Source: Acetobacteraceae bacterium UBA6159
GTDB taxonomy: Bacteria > Pseudomonadota > Alphaproteobacteria > Acetobacterales > Acetobacteraceae
Direction of reading: 5' to 3'
Assembly: GCA_002422345.1 (NCBI GenBank)
Contig: DIUL01000206.1
Span: 1-64,000, forward strand
DNA length: 64,000 nt
Position numbers and translations under genes: made by a program. Shown here piece by piece: positions 27,978 through 38,015 of this stretch (positions are counted from its first letter, which is position 1; each line of letters begins with the position of its first letter). The notes beneath the pieces were generated by a model. It was not told where the DNA came from, did not search any database, and worked only from the letters and a program-made list of their open reading frames with translations.

Positions 27978-29422
27978 CCCGTGATTCCGATCTGGCCCAG
28001 GCACTCAGCCACCATCAGGCCGGCCGGCTGGAACAGGCGGAGGGGCTATATCGCGCCCTGATCGGCGCCAATCCCGACGACCCCGATCCCCGTCATCTGC
28101 TGGGGCTGATCCATCTGTCCCGCAATGAGGTCGAGGCAGCGGTGGGCCAGATCGCCCGCGCGGCCGCGATTGTGCCGGGGTCTGCCCGGGTGCAGGTCAA
28201 CCTGGGTGAGGCACTGTTCCGGGCCAACCGCTATGCCGAAGCCGCCGCGGCCATGCGTCGAGCGGTCGATCTTGATCCCTCCCAGGCGATAGCGTGGCAC
28301 CGGTTGGGTCGTACGCTGGCTATTCTCGGGCAGACAGCCGAGGCGGCGGCGAGTCTGCGGCGCTGCCTCGCTCTGGACCCGCATCATGTGGGGGCGTTGC
28401 GTGATCTCGCGGATTCCGGTGCCACGGACGTGATCGAGCCGCTCCGCGTCGTGCTGGCGCGCGAAGACCTGCCTGGCCGTGACCGGATCGATGCGGGGTT
28501 CGCGCTCGCCGCTGCGTTGGATCGGGCGGATGACTTCGATCAGGCCTTCGCCGCCCTCGCCGAGGCCAACCGGCTGATGCGGCACCATCTGGCGGAGACC
28601 GGGGAGGCCTTTGATCCGGTGGCATTGCGCGCCTATGTGGACGGGCGCATCGCCGCCTTCACGCGGGATCGGATCGAACGGGCCAGCGCGGCGGGACATT
28701 CCACCGAACAGCCGGTCTTCATCGTCGGCATGCCACGCTCGGGCACCACCCTGGTGGAGCGGATGCTGGCCAGCCATCCCACCATCATAGGCATCGGAGA
28801 GGGGCCGGCCATCGGGGAACTCGCCGGTGCGCTGGGACAGGCCGAGCAGCCGGAGGCGATACGGGCGGTTGCGGAACGACACGTGTCGTGGTTGCGGCTG
28901 ATGGGTGGGTCTGCCCAGCGGGTCGTCGACAAGACGCCGGACAATCTGTTCCACCTGGGCGCCATTGCCTGTCTGTTCCCACGCGCACGAATCATCGTTT
29001 GCCGCCGCGACCCGCGGGACATCTGCCTGTCGTGCCACTTCCAGGGCTTTGCCCTGCCGATGCCCTACACCACCGACCTTGGTGACTGCGCCTTGCGCGT
29101 CCAGGAGGCGGATCGCATGCTGACCCATTGGAAGGATGTGCTGCCCCTGCCGATGCTGGAGGTCGATTACGAAGCCGTGGTCGCTGACCCGGAGCGGGAG
29201 GGAAAGCGGATGCTGGCGTTTCTCGGTCTGCCCTGGGATGCGGCCTGCCTTGGGTTTCACTCGGACCCGGGCATCGTCACCTCCGCCAGCGTCTGGCAGG
29301 TGCGACGACCCGTGTATGGTGGGTCGTCCGGGCGGTGGCGACGCTATGAACGCCATCTCGGCCCGCTGCTGGCCGCCTTTGGCCGCGACCGATCCGCGCG
29401 CAGACGATCGACAAAGGCATGA
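27974..29422 (+). CDS. TPR-repeat protein with C-terminal sulfotransferase domain
   Basis: A 482-residue two-part protein. The first ~150 residues are TPR helices with the usual A/G/P pattern (ALFRANRYAEAAAAMRRAVDLDP). The C-terminal part has the sulfotransferase 5'-phosphosulfate-binding loop FIVGMPRSGTTLVERML (PRSGTT at 254-259) and a 3'-phosphate-binding region around VCRRDPRDICLS. It would transfer sulfate from PAPS to an unknown acceptor. Coupling by four-base overlaps to gpsA and murJ hints at a cell-envelope acceptor, but this is only inference. Confidence 0.85.
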   Translation: MTRDSDLAQALSHHQAGRLEQAEGLYRALIGANPDDPDPRHLLGLIHLSRNEVEAAVGQIARAAAIVPGSARVQVNLGEALFRANRYAEAAAAMRRAVDLDPSQAIAWHRLGRTLAILGQTAEAAASLRRCLALDPHHVGALRDLADSGATDVIEPLRVVLAREDLPGRDRIDAGFALAAALDRADDFDQAFAALAEANRLMRHHLAETGEAFDPVALRAYVDGRIAAFTRDRIERASAAGHSTEQPVFIVGMPRSGTTLVERMLASHPTIIGIGEGPAIGELAGALGQAEQPEAIRAVAERHVSWLRLMGGSAQRVVDKTPDNLFHLGAIACLFPRARIIVCRRDPRDICLSCHFQGFALPMPYTTDLGDCALRVQEADRMLTHWKDVLPLPMLEVDYEAVVADPEREGKRMLAFLGLPWDAACLGFHSDPGIVTSASVWQVRRPVYGGSSGRWRRYERHLGPLLAAFGRDRSARRRSTKA

Positions 29423-30957
29423 TTCGCGGCATCCTGACGGTCGGCGGCTGGACCATGGCGAGCCGCATCCTTGGCTTCGTCCGGGATGTCCTGATCGCAT
29501 CAAGCCTGGGCGCCGGGCTGGTGGCGGACGCGTTCTTCGTCGCACTGCGCCTGCCCAACCTGTTCCGACGTTTGTTCGGAGAGGGCGCGTTCAACGCCGC
29601 CTTCGTGCCTCAGTTCGCCAGCATGCTCGCCACCGAAGGCCCGGGCCCCGCCCGCCGCTTCGCCATCGAGGCATTCAGTCTGATGACCGTGTGGCTCGGC
29701 ACTCTGACGGTCCTGGGTATGATCGGGATGCCTTGGATCGTGGCCGTAATCGCGCCAGGGTTCCTGGGAATCCCCGAGAAATTCGGCCTGGCGGTCGAAC
29801 TGTCCCGGATCACCTTTCCCTATCTGGTCCTGATCTGCCTCGCCGCGATGGTTTCGGGCATCCTGAACGCGCTGGAGCAGTTCGGCGTGGCGGCGGCGTC
29901 CTACGTCCTGTTCAACGTCTGCATGATCGTGGCGCTGCTGGGACTGACCCCCTTTGTCGCGACCGGGGGTCACGCTTTGGCCTGGGGTGTCGCGGCGGCG
30001 GGGGTGGCGCAGCTTGCCTTGCTGATGGTCGCTGCCTCCCGCGCTGGCATGGGGCTGACGATTGGCTGGCCCAAACTGACACCGGCGGTTCGGCAGTTGC
30101 TGAAGAAGATGGCGCCGGGCGTGGTAGGAGCGGGGGTGACCCAGCTTAATCTCGCGGTTGACGTGGTGATCGCCAGCCTGTTGCCGGCCGGCACCGTATC
30201 GCTGCTGTATTACGCCGACCGCATCCAGCAACTGCCACTGGGGGTGATCGGCACGGCAATCGGAACGGCCATGCTGCCCACCCTCTCGCGCCAGGTTGGG
30301 GCTGGGGACAACGCGGTCGCCATGTCCACTCAGAACCGGGCGATTGAGTATGCGCTGATCCTGACCCTGCCCGCGACGATCGCCCTGATCATCGTTGCCT
30401 GGCCGATCATCTGGACGCTGTTCGGCCGCGGAGCCTTCGATGTCGGGTCGGCGCATCTGACCGCGCAGGCGCTTGCGGCCTATGCGATCGGGTTGCCGGC
30501 GTTCGTGCTGATCAAGGTCCTGGCTCCAGGCTTCTTCGCGCGCGGCGATACGGCAACGCCGGTCAAGATCGGCATGGTGATGGTCGCCGCGCATTTGGCC
30601 ATGAATCTCTCATTCATGGGTCCGCTGGGGCATCTGGGGCCACCGACGGCGACCAGCCTCGCGTCGATCATGAACGCCGCCTGTTTGTGGTTCGTCCTGC
30701 GTCGGCGAGGCCACCTGCGGATCGACCAGAGGCTGCGCTCCCGCGCGCTGCGCGTCATTCCGGCCCTGGCGGCGATGGGCGGCGTGCTCTGGGGGATGCA
30801 GCATGTCCTGTTCCACGAGGCAATGTCGGGAATTGTCCGGCTGGCGGTTCTGGCGCTGCTGACCGCGACGGGACTGGTGGTCTATGGGATCGGCCTGCAA
30901 CTGTGTGGCGCGGGCGGGATAAGGGAAATCATGGCGGGCATCCGGCGGCGGCGGTAG
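29419..30957 (+). CDS. murJ: Lipid II flippase MurJ
   Basis: A 512-residue polytopic protein of the MOP superfamily with about 14 hydrophobic helices. It moves lipid-linked peptidoglycan precursor across the inner membrane. Diagnostic stretches include SRILGFVRDVLIASSLGAG near the N-terminus, RLPNLFRRLFGEGAFNAAFVP, YYADRIQQLPLGVIGTAIG, and FFARGDTATPVKI in the second half. The ATG overlaps the previous gene's stop. It converges on tmk with three bases between the stops. Confidence 0.96.
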   Translation: MIRGILTVGGWTMASRILGFVRDVLIASSLGAGLVADAFFVALRLPNLFRRLFGEGAFNAAFVPQFASMLATEGPGPARRFAIEAFSLMTVWLGTLTVLGMIGMPWIVAVIAPGFLGIPEKFGLAVELSRITFPYLVLICLAAMVSGILNALEQFGVAAASYVLFNVCMIVALLGLTPFVATGGHALAWGVAAAGVAQLALLMVAASRAGMGLTIGWPKLTPAVRQLLKKMAPGVVGAGVTQLNLAVDVVIASLLPAGTVSLLYYADRIQQLPLGVIGTAIGTAMLPTLSRQVGAGDNAVAMSTQNRAIEYALILTLPATIALIIVAWPIIWTLFGRGAFDVGSAHLTAQALAAYAIGLPAFVLIKVLAPGFFARGDTATPVKIGMVMVAAHLAMNLSFMGPLGHLGPPTATSLASIMNAACLWFVLRRRGHLRIDQRLRSRALRVIPALAAMGGVLWGMQHVLFHEAMSGIVRLAVLALLTATGLVVYGIGLQLCGAGGIREIMAGIRRRR

Positions 30958-30960
30958 GTC

Positions 30961-31569
30961 CTATCCGACCTGGGCCATGATCGCCTGATGGACCGCCTGC
31001 TCGGTCCCATCAGCGGGAATCAGCCGGCAGCGGGCTGGTTCAGCCTGGGCGATTGCACGAAACCCCTCATTCACGCGGGTATGGAACGTGGTGTCCTCCC
31101 GCTCATATCGGTCGCTGTCCCCACCGCGCCCGCGCAGGCGGGTCGCGGTGACCGAGGCGCTGACGTCCAGCACCAGCGTCAGGTCGGGCCGAATGCCGAG
31201 CAGGTCGATCTGTGCCCGGATGAGGTCGCGATCGGCGCCTTGTCCGTAGCCCTGGTATGCCATGGTCGAATCATAGAACCGGTCACAGATCACCCACATT
31301 CCGGCCTCCAATGCCGGGCGGACCGTGCGTGCCACGTGATCGGCCCGGGCGGCGAAATGGAGCAGCGTCTCGGCCTGTGGCGCCCAGGCGACCTGCCCGG
31401 ACAGCAACAACGTGCGCAGGACCTCGGCCCCAGGGGAGCCGCCGGGTTCCCGTGTCCGCAGCGTCGCGATGCCGCGTTGGCAGAGCGCGTCCGACAGCAG
31501 GCGGGCCTGGGTGGTTTTGCCGGCTCCTTCACCGCCTTCGAGGGTGATGAACCGCCCGCGTTGGATCAC
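30961..31569 (-). CDS. tmk: Thymidylate kinase
   Basis: A 202-residue dTMP kinase that makes dTDP. The P-loop EGGEGAGKTTQA is at about 11-22. The DRF-type motif (VICDRFYDSTMAYQGYGQG) and a lid region follow; length and motifs are those of bacterial Tmk. The start overlaps the dacC-like gene stop by four bases. In many alphaproteobacteria tmk is followed by holB; here the next gene is convergent murJ instead. Confidence 0.96.
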   Translation of the reverse strand: MIQRGRFITLEGGEGAGKTTQARLLSDALCQRGIATLRTREPGGSPGAEVLRTLLLSGQVAWAPQAETLLHFAARADHVARTVRPALEAGMWVICDRFYDSTMAYQGYGQGADRDLIRAQIDLLGIRPDLTLVLDVSASVTATRLRGRGGDSDRYEREDTTFHTRVNEGFRAIAQAEPARCRLIPADGTEQAVHQAIMAQVG

Positions 31570-32792
31570 CCGCCGGTCACCCAGTGCGACACCACCGCGA
31601 GGGCGCGTCCCGGTAGTCCGAGTCGCGGCACATCGGCGCCGGCGAGCAGCGTGACGTCCATCGGCGGGACGCCCTGCCCGGACATGACCAGCTTGCCAAG
31701 CGCGTCACCCTTGGCGACGGGCGCGTTGACCGGAGTCTGGTAGCTGACCTTGACCGAGGCGTTCTTCCGCCAGGTACGCGGCATGGTCACGACCAGATCC
31801 CGCCCGCTGACCAGCGGGACGGTCGGCGCGGCGCCAAGCCAGACGGGAACCTGCTCGATGACGTCGCCCGCGGTGAACAGGGTGACGTTCTCGAAATTGG
31901 CATAGGACCAGTCCATCAGGCGCTCGGACTCCTCGGCCCTTTCGCGCATCGTGGTGAGGCCGTTCAGAACCAGGATCACGCGCCGTCCGTTCCGCATGGA
32001 ACTGGCCACGAGGCCATAGCCGCCCGCCTCGGTGTGGCCGGTCTTCAGGCCATCGCCGGTGCCCTTCTGGACCATGGGATTGCGGTTCTGCTGTTCGATC
32101 CCGTTGTATTTGAACGCCTTCTCGGAGTCGTAGTGATAGTGCTCGGGGAAGTCGCGGATGATGCGGCGTGCCAGTGTGGCGATGTCGCGGGCGCTCATGC
32201 GCTGTTCGGGATCGGGCCAGCCGGTCGAGTTTCGGAAGGTCGACCGGGTCAGGCCGATTTCCTTACCCTTCTGGTTCATCATTTCGGCGAACTGCTCCTC
32301 GGACCCCGCGAGGGCTTCCGCGAAGACGATGCAGGCGTCGTTGCCGGATTGGACGATGACACCGCGGATCAGGTCTTCGACCTTCACGGTCGAGCCGATC
32401 TGGACGAACATCTTCGACCCGCCCATCCGCCAGGCTTTCTCCGAGACGGGCAGTTCGTCTTCCAGGCGCAGGCGGCCCTGCTTCAGGCGGTCGTAGACCA
32501 GATACATGGTCATGAGCTTGGTCATCGAGGACGGCGGCATTTCGTCATCCGCGTGCTTTTCCAGCAGCGTCGCGCCGGTCGTGAAATCCTCGATATAGGC
32601 CCACTTGGCGTTGGTATCGACGGGCCCCAACGGGGTGTCGGCGGGGGAGCCGGTGGCTTCCTTCGGTCGATTACGGCCGCCACCGGGCCGGGGCGGCGTG
32701 CCCTGGGGTCGCTTGGGCTGCTGCTGCGCCGCGGCGGGGCCGGCGGCGAGCAGGGCAGTGGAGGCCAGAATCGTCATGCGACGGGTAAGCAT
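31566..32792 (-). CDS. dacC: D-alanyl-D-alanine carboxypeptidase (penicillin-binding protein 5/6 family)
   Basis: A 408-residue exported serine peptidase that trims the terminal D-Ala from peptidoglycan pentapeptides. A signal peptide (about 1-22) precedes a proline-rich linker. The active-site SxxK tetrad is SMTK with Ser at 89 and Lys at 92, the SxN motif lies in VQSGNDACIVF, and the KTG motif in LKTGHTEAGGYGL. A C-terminal beta domain follows (VPLVSGRDLVVTMPR). The gene is 14 bases after rlpA and overlaps tmk. The exact paralogue name (dacA, dacC, dacF) is uncertain. Confidence 0.93.
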   Translation of the reverse strand: MLTRRMTILASTALLAAGPAAAQQQPKRPQGTPPRPGGGRNRPKEATGSPADTPLGPVDTNAKWAYIEDFTTGATLLEKHADDEMPPSSMTKLMTMYLVYDRLKQGRLRLEDELPVSEKAWRMGGSKMFVQIGSTVKVEDLIRGVIVQSGNDACIVFAEALAGSEEQFAEMMNQKGKEIGLTRSTFRNSTGWPDPEQRMSARDIATLARRIIRDFPEHYHYDSEKAFKYNGIEQQNRNPMVQKGTGDGLKTGHTEAGGYGLVASSMRNGRRVILVLNGLTTMRERAEESERLMDWSYANFENVTLFTAGDVIEQVPVWLGAAPTVPLVSGRDLVVTMPRTWRKNASVKVSYQTPVNAPVAKGDALGKLVMSGQGVPPMDVTLLAGADVPRLGLPGRALAVVSHWVTGG

Positions 32793-32806
32793 CGCGTCGG
32801 GTACTC

Positions 32807-33757
32807 CTAATCGACCACGATCCGCGCGTCGGGCACGCCGGCCGCCAAGGCCTGGTCCTGCGCCGCCTCGGCCTGGGCCACGGACAGGAAAGGGCCGGAT
32901 TCGACGCGATAACGCCTGGTCCGTCCCTCACGTAACTGTACGATGTTCGGCCAAAGCCCTGCTACCCGTGCGCGTTGGATAGAGGCGTATTGGTATTCCT
33001 CAAACGTCCCGAGTCGCACCATCAATCGGCCGGGGCGCGGGGTTTCCTGGCTGACTGTCTCCGGCAGGCGCAGCGCCACGGCGGGGGTTGCCCGGTCCTC
33101 GGCGTCGCCGGACAGTGTTCTGGCCGAACCCCCGCCGCGACCGGCGGCAACGCCGGGTGGTGGGGCAAGCTCAGCGACCTCGATCCGGCTCCGCGGGGCG
33201 GCGGCGACATCCAGCGCGGGTGCGCCGGGCAAGCCCGCGACGGCGTCGCGGCTGTCATTCGCCAGGACGGTCATCCGGATCTGTGCCGCTCCGGTCCGAG
33301 TGACTCCGAGCAGGCTGCCAACGCGCGGGGTGTACTCAACCAGCCGATGTGGGTTGCCCGTGCCACGATCGTTGATGCGCACGACGACGGACCGGCCGGT
33401 CTCCAGCGCGGTCAGGCGGACGATGGCGGGCAGTTGCAGGGTCGGATGGGCACCGGCCATGGCGGAGGGGTCGTAGATCTCTCCATTGGTGGTCAGGGGA
33501 GGGCGGTTGCCCGGTAGTTCGGACCCAAGCCCCGTGTCATTCAGGTCGTAGCTCTCCCGTGGGTAGTACCAGACGCCACCGGCCTGATACGAACTGCCGA
33601 GGTGATAGCGCGGGTTCGGTGTCGGGGTCTCACAGCCGGTCAGCAGCAGGGCCAGGATGGAGAGCACGCCAAGCGCCGACGAAAATGCGTGCCGTTGCGC
33701 GGTCTTCGCGGCCTGTGTCGGGCTCGTCCCAGGCCTCGCACGGTGCGCGGCTCTCAT
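32807..33757 (-). CDS. rlpA: RlpA-like lipoprotein (septal ring lytic transglycosylase) with SPOR domain
   Basis: An outer-membrane lipoprotein that cleaves naked glycan strands at the division site. The lipobox LLLTGC lies after an N-terminal basic region. The double-psi barrel shows WYYPRESYDLNDTG, NGEIYDPSAMAGAHPTLQLP and VVRINDRGTG, keeping the Glu, His and Asp known to be needed in RlpA. The usual downstream IDLS stretch is replaced by VEYTPRVGSLLGV. The C-terminal ~75 residues form a SPOR domain (RLMVRLGTFEEYQYASIQRARV). The start is uncertain: ATG 33757 is used here, and the frame is open to 33823. Confidence 0.87.
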   Translation of the reverse strand: MRAAHRARPGTSPTQAAKTAQRHAFSSALGVLSILALLLTGCETPTPNPRYHLGSSYQAGGVWYYPRESYDLNDTGLGSELPGNRPPLTTNGEIYDPSAMAGAHPTLQLPAIVRLTALETGRSVVVRINDRGTGNPHRLVEYTPRVGSLLGVTRTGAAQIRMTVLANDSRDAVAGLPGAPALDVAAAPRSRIEVAELAPPPGVAAGRGGGSARTLSGDAEDRATPAVALRLPETVSQETPRPGRLMVRLGTFEEYQYASIQRARVAGLWPNIVQLREGRTRRYRVESGPFLSVAQAEAAQDQALAAGVPDARIVVD

Positions 33758-33877
33758 CGGAGATGGTTCGGCGTCGTCCAAACAAATCCTCGCGTTCGGC
33801 GTCGGCGGGAGGCGATTCCGCATTTGTTCCAGACTACCCGATGGGCTGAGTCGAAGACAACCGTTCGTCGCGGCGGA

Positions 33878-34933
<1,056 letters not shown>

Positions 34934-34957
34934 TCAAACTGTGGGAGCGGGCAACGC

Positions 34958-35227
34958 CTACTCCGCGGCGAGGGCCACGGGCTTGACGGAGATATGCACG
35001 CGACCGCCGGACTTGGTGGCGAATTCCACCTTACCGTCGATCAGGGAGAAGATGGTGTGGTCGCGGCCGAGGCCGACATTCTCACCGGGATACCACTTGG
35101 TGCCGCGCTGCCGGATCAGGATGTTGCCGGCCACCACGGACTGGCCACCGGACTTCTTGATCCCGAGGCGGCGGCCTTCGGTATCGCGACCGTTGCGGGA
35201 TGAACCGCCTGCCTTTTTATGTGCCAT
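34958..35227 (-). CDS. rpmA: Large ribosomal subunit protein bL27
   Basis: An 89-residue protein starting [20 protein letters not shown], the conserved bL27 N-terminus that reaches toward the peptidyl-transferase centre. There is no Firmicutes-type cleavable extension. It lies six bases after the rplU stop in the same operon. Confidence 0.98.
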   Translation of the reverse strand: MAHKKAGGSSRNGRDTEGRRLGIKKSGGQSVVAGNILIRQRGTKWYPGENVGLGRDHTIFSLIDGKVEFATKSGGRVHISVKPVALAAE

Positions 35228-35233
35228 TTCGGA

Positions 35234-35614
35234 TTACTCCTGCGGATCGGCCGCGGGCGCGGCAGCCGGTTCAGCGACAACCGGGGCGGTGAAGGTCTGG
35301 CCGTCGGCTGTGATCGACGCGACGCGCAGCACGGTGACGTGCTGGCGATGGCCGTTCTTGCGACGGCTGTTCTGCCGACGGCGCTTCTTGAAGATGATAA
35401 CCTTGTCCAGACGGTCCTGGGCGATGACCGTGGCGGCCACCGAGGCGCCCGCGACGACAGGAGAGCCGATGGTCAGGCTGCCCTCTCCGCCCACCGCGAG
35501 GACATCGGTGAACGTCACCGTCCCGCCGGGTTCGGCGTCCAGTTTTTCCACCTTCAGCACCACGTTCGGCGATACGCGGTATTGCTTCCCGCCGGTGCGG
35601 ATCACAGCAAACAT
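35234..35614 (-). CDS. rplU: Large ribosomal subunit protein bL21
   Basis: 126 residues from [14 protein letters not shown], the canonical bL21 start. The body contains [20 protein letters not shown], the basic rRNA-binding hairpin. An alanine/proline-rich tail of about 20 residues extends beyond the core. First gene of the rplU-rpmA-obgE operon, behind a strong promoter. Confidence 0.98.
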   Translation of the reverse strand: MFAVIRTGGKQYRVSPNVVLKVEKLDAEPGGTVTFTDVLAVGGEGSLTIGSPVVAGASVAATVIAQDRLDKVIIFKKRRRQNSRRKNGHRQHVTVLRVASITADGQTFTAPVVAEPAAAPAADPQE

Positions 35615-35674
35615 GAGTACGACTTTCCAACACATCGCGAGCGGACAGGATGCCTGGCCGCCGAGGAAGGGCGG

Positions 35675-35702
35675 GTTATAGCGGTGCGGCCGCCCGTGTC
35701 AA
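35675..35702 (-). promoter_or_regulatory. Strong sigma70-like promoter of rplU-rpmA-obgE
   Basis: On the minus strand TTGACA (complement of 35697-35702) and TATAAC (complement of 35675-35680) are separated by 16 bases. They lie about 60 bases upstream of the rplU ATG. It is the best consensus match I noticed in the window. Confidence 0.75.
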
Positions 35703-35771
35703 CGCGGATGTGATCGCAAAGCCATGATCCCGTGCTGATGATGCACGTTCGGCTCGGGATTCCCGCCCTTG

Positions 35772-36626
35772 TCAATGTGACGCGTGCGCGGCCGAGATCA
35801 ATTCATCCCGGAGGTGCGCCACGGAGTCGTCGATCGCGTTCAACAGCTTCAGACCAGCCACCCCGCCATCGCCCAACAGGCGCTTGCGCGCGACCTGCCG
35901 GATCGCGGTGGTGATGGAGCCGATCGCGGAACCGATCTCGACATGAAGCCGGCGCAGCGCCGCCCCGTCCCGCTCCGCCGCACGGAGCAGGGACACAGCC
36001 CGGTCGCAAAGCGTGCTCACGAGCTCATAACCAAGCGTCCGGGCCAGGTCCTCGATGTGATGGAGCGTGTTGAGGAGGGCGCGCAGCAAAGCGGGCAGGT
36101 CCCGCTGGCGATAAGGCAGCGTTGCCAGAACTTCCTCGAGCGCCGTGATCCCCGCCATCATCTGCGTATGGTATCGCTCGGCCGTCGCATCCGGTCCGGT
36201 GGTGTCAATGGGACCTGTCGCGCCCTTGCCCAGCCCAAGCACGGCGCCGATCCGTTCAATCAGGCGGATGACCGAGATCGGCTTGGGGACCCATGCGCTG
36301 ATACCCAGGTTCTGCGCGGCGGCGATCGTGGCCGGATTTCCTTCCGCGCTGAGCATGATGACCGGCCACCCGGCCCCATACCCGGCGTCACACAGGGCAC
36401 GCAGGAACATGAGGCCGTCCATGGGCGCCATCTGGTAGTCGCAGATCAGCAGGTCGAACGTGTGGCTGGCACACAGGTCCAGGGACTCGTGGCCGCCTTG
36501 CGCCTGCTCGATGTGGCGGCAGCCGCGCTTTTGCAGGGCGGCGCGCACCACGGCCCGCATCAGCGGATCGTCGTCGACGCACAGAACGCGAACATTGGAC
36601 AGATCGATCAGGGAGGAGGATGACAT
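35772..36626 (-). CDS. Response regulator with REC domain and helical C-terminal domain
   Basis: 284 residues from MSSSSLIDLSNVRVL. The receiver domain (about 11-130) has the acidic pocket DDD at 18-20, phosphoacceptor Asp63 in LLICDYQMAPMDG and conserved Lys114 in WVPKPIS. The C-terminal ~150 residues are predicted all-helical with no DNA-binding motif. One helix (LLNTLHHIEDLARTLGYELV) loosely resembles a histidine phosphotransfer helix but lacks the clear HxxKG motif. No kinase gene is adjacent. It is probably a phosphorelay or protein-protein signalling output; the function is unassigned. Confidence 0.8.
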   Translation of the reverse strand: MSSSSLIDLSNVRVLCVDDDPLMRAVVRAALQKRGCRHIEQAQGGHESLDLCASHTFDLLICDYQMAPMDGLMFLRALCDAGYGAGWPVIMLSAEGNPATIAAAQNLGISAWVPKPISVIRLIERIGAVLGLGKGATGPIDTTGPDATAERYHTQMMAGITALEEVLATLPYRQRDLPALLRALLNTLHHIEDLARTLGYELVSTLCDRAVSLLRAAERDGAALRRLHVEIGSAIGSITTAIRQVARKRLLGDGGVAGLKLLNAIDDSVAHLRDELISAAHASH

Positions 36627-36692
36627 TGTACGCCTGTGCAACAACGGGCAGCCCCCATTGTCGCGGCAAACGGTAAACCGGTGGTTAACGGC

Positions 36693-37880
36693 TCAGCCGG
36701 TGATCGGGATCAGCCGGATCTTTCGGCCCGCCACACCCAGCGAAACCTCTCCCCGTTTCAACGCCAGCGCGTCGTTGCCGAACACGACACGGCGCCAGCC
36801 ATGCAGTGCGGGGACATCGGGTTCGTCCTCGGTCGCGAGACGGTCGATGTCGTCGGAGGAAGCGACCAGTCGGGGCGCCACGTGGTTGTCCTCGCACTTC
36901 CCGGCCAGCAGGACCTTCAGCAGGGCGACCAGCGCGGCGGACGGGCGTCCCCCGTCACGCGCCTGCGCGGGCTTGGGCAGATCGGCGTCCGGCAGGCGGC
37001 GGACCTGTTCCACGACTTCCAGCAGCGCGACGCCGGTGCGGCCTTCGGCGAACCCGCGGGTCACCCCGCGTGCGCGGGAAAGCTCGTCGGCGGTGCGGGG
37101 CGCGGTCGCGGCGATCTCCAGCAGGGACTCATCCTTCACCAGACGCTGGCGGGGAACATTGACGCGCTGGGCCTCACGCTCCCGCCACGCCGCGAGGGCC
37201 TGGACCATGGCCAGGAACCGCCGGTTGTTGCCGCGGGGGCGAAGCCGTTCCCAGGCGGTCTCCGGATCGGCGCGATAGGTGGCCGGGTCCTGCAGGACGG
37301 CCATCTCCTCGGTGACCCAGTCGAGCCGACCGTCGGCAGCCAGCCTGTCACAAAGTTTCTCATAGACATCGCGCAGATGCGTCACATCAGCGGCCGCGTA
37401 GGTGATCTGGGCCGGCGAGAGGGGACGTGCCGCCCAGTCGCTGAACCGGTGTGCCTTGTCGATGGTTCCGCCGGTCAGGCCGGAGACGAGCGAGTCGTAG
37501 CCCACCTGGTCTCCGAAGCCGGCCACCATCGCCGCGATCTGCGTGTCGAACAGCGGACGCGGTGTGTCGCCGAACAATTGCACGAAAATCTCGACATCCT
37601 GGCGGGCGGCATGAAACACCTTCGGGACCGTCGTATCGGCGAGCAGGGCGCCCAAGGGCGAAAGGTCGATGCCCGCGGCCAGTGCGTCCACGACGGCGAC
37701 CTCCGCCACACCGCCCAACTGGACGACACAGAGTTCGGGCCAGTAGGTTTTCTCTCGCATGAATTCGGTGTCGATCGTCACGAACCGCTCCTGCCGCAGG
37801 CGCGCGCAGGTCTCGGCCAGGGCGGCCGAGGTGGTGATCAGGGTCGGGGCGGGATGATTGGACGGGATGTGACGAGGCAT
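36693..37880 (-). CDS. rnd: Ribonuclease D
   Basis: A 395-residue 3'-5' exoribonuclease acting in tRNA and stable RNA 3' maturation. The DEDD nuclease domain opens with FVTIDTEFMRE (Exo I, DxE). FHAARQDVEIF is Exo II and the region ending ITYAAADVTHLRDVYEKL carries the Exo III Asp. Two HRDC-type helical regions follow. Length and order match bacterial Rnd. It starts divergently from rplY. Confidence 0.94.
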   Translation of the reverse strand: MPRHIPSNHPAPTLITTSAALAETCARLRQERFVTIDTEFMREKTYWPELCVVQLGGVAEVAVVDALAAGIDLSPLGALLADTTVPKVFHAARQDVEIFVQLFGDTPRPLFDTQIAAMVAGFGDQVGYDSLVSGLTGGTIDKAHRFSDWAARPLSPAQITYAAADVTHLRDVYEKLCDRLAADGRLDWVTEEMAVLQDPATYRADPETAWERLRPRGNNRRFLAMVQALAAWREREAQRVNVPRQRLVKDESLLEIAATAPRTADELSRARGVTRGFAEGRTGVALLEVVEQVRRLPDADLPKPAQARDGGRPSAALVALLKVLLAGKCEDNHVAPRLVASSDDIDRLATEDEPDVPALHGWRRVVFGNDALALKRGEVSLGVAGRKIRLIPITG

Positions 37881-37932
37881 GAGCGGCTTCTACACGCACC
37901 CGCACCTACGGGGAATGGCCGCGGGGAATGTC

Positions 37933-37960
37933 TTGCTCCGCGGGGTTACGTGAGCTAAAT
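37933..37960 (+). promoter_or_regulatory. Possible promoter for rplY-pth-ychF
   Basis: TTGCTC at 37933-37938 and CTAAAT at 37955-37960 are 16 bases apart, upstream of the rplY leader hairpin. This is only a moderate consensus match. Confidence 0.35.
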
Positions 37961-37968
37961 GCCCGCCC

Positions 37969-37997
37969 GCGCCGGCACCCCTGGAGGCCGGCGCTTT
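37969..37997 (+). promoter_or_regulatory. Perfect 8-bp hairpin in the rplY leader
   Basis: GCGCCGGC (37969-37976) pairs perfectly with GCCGGCGC (37987-37994) around a ten-base loop and is followed by TTT. It lies 18 bases upstream of the rplY start, so it would sit at the very 5' end of the mRNA. It could be an attenuator, an mRNA stabiliser or a bL25 autoregulatory site. Confidence 0.5.
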
Positions 37998-38015
37998 GTC
38001 ATTCAGGAGCAGATC

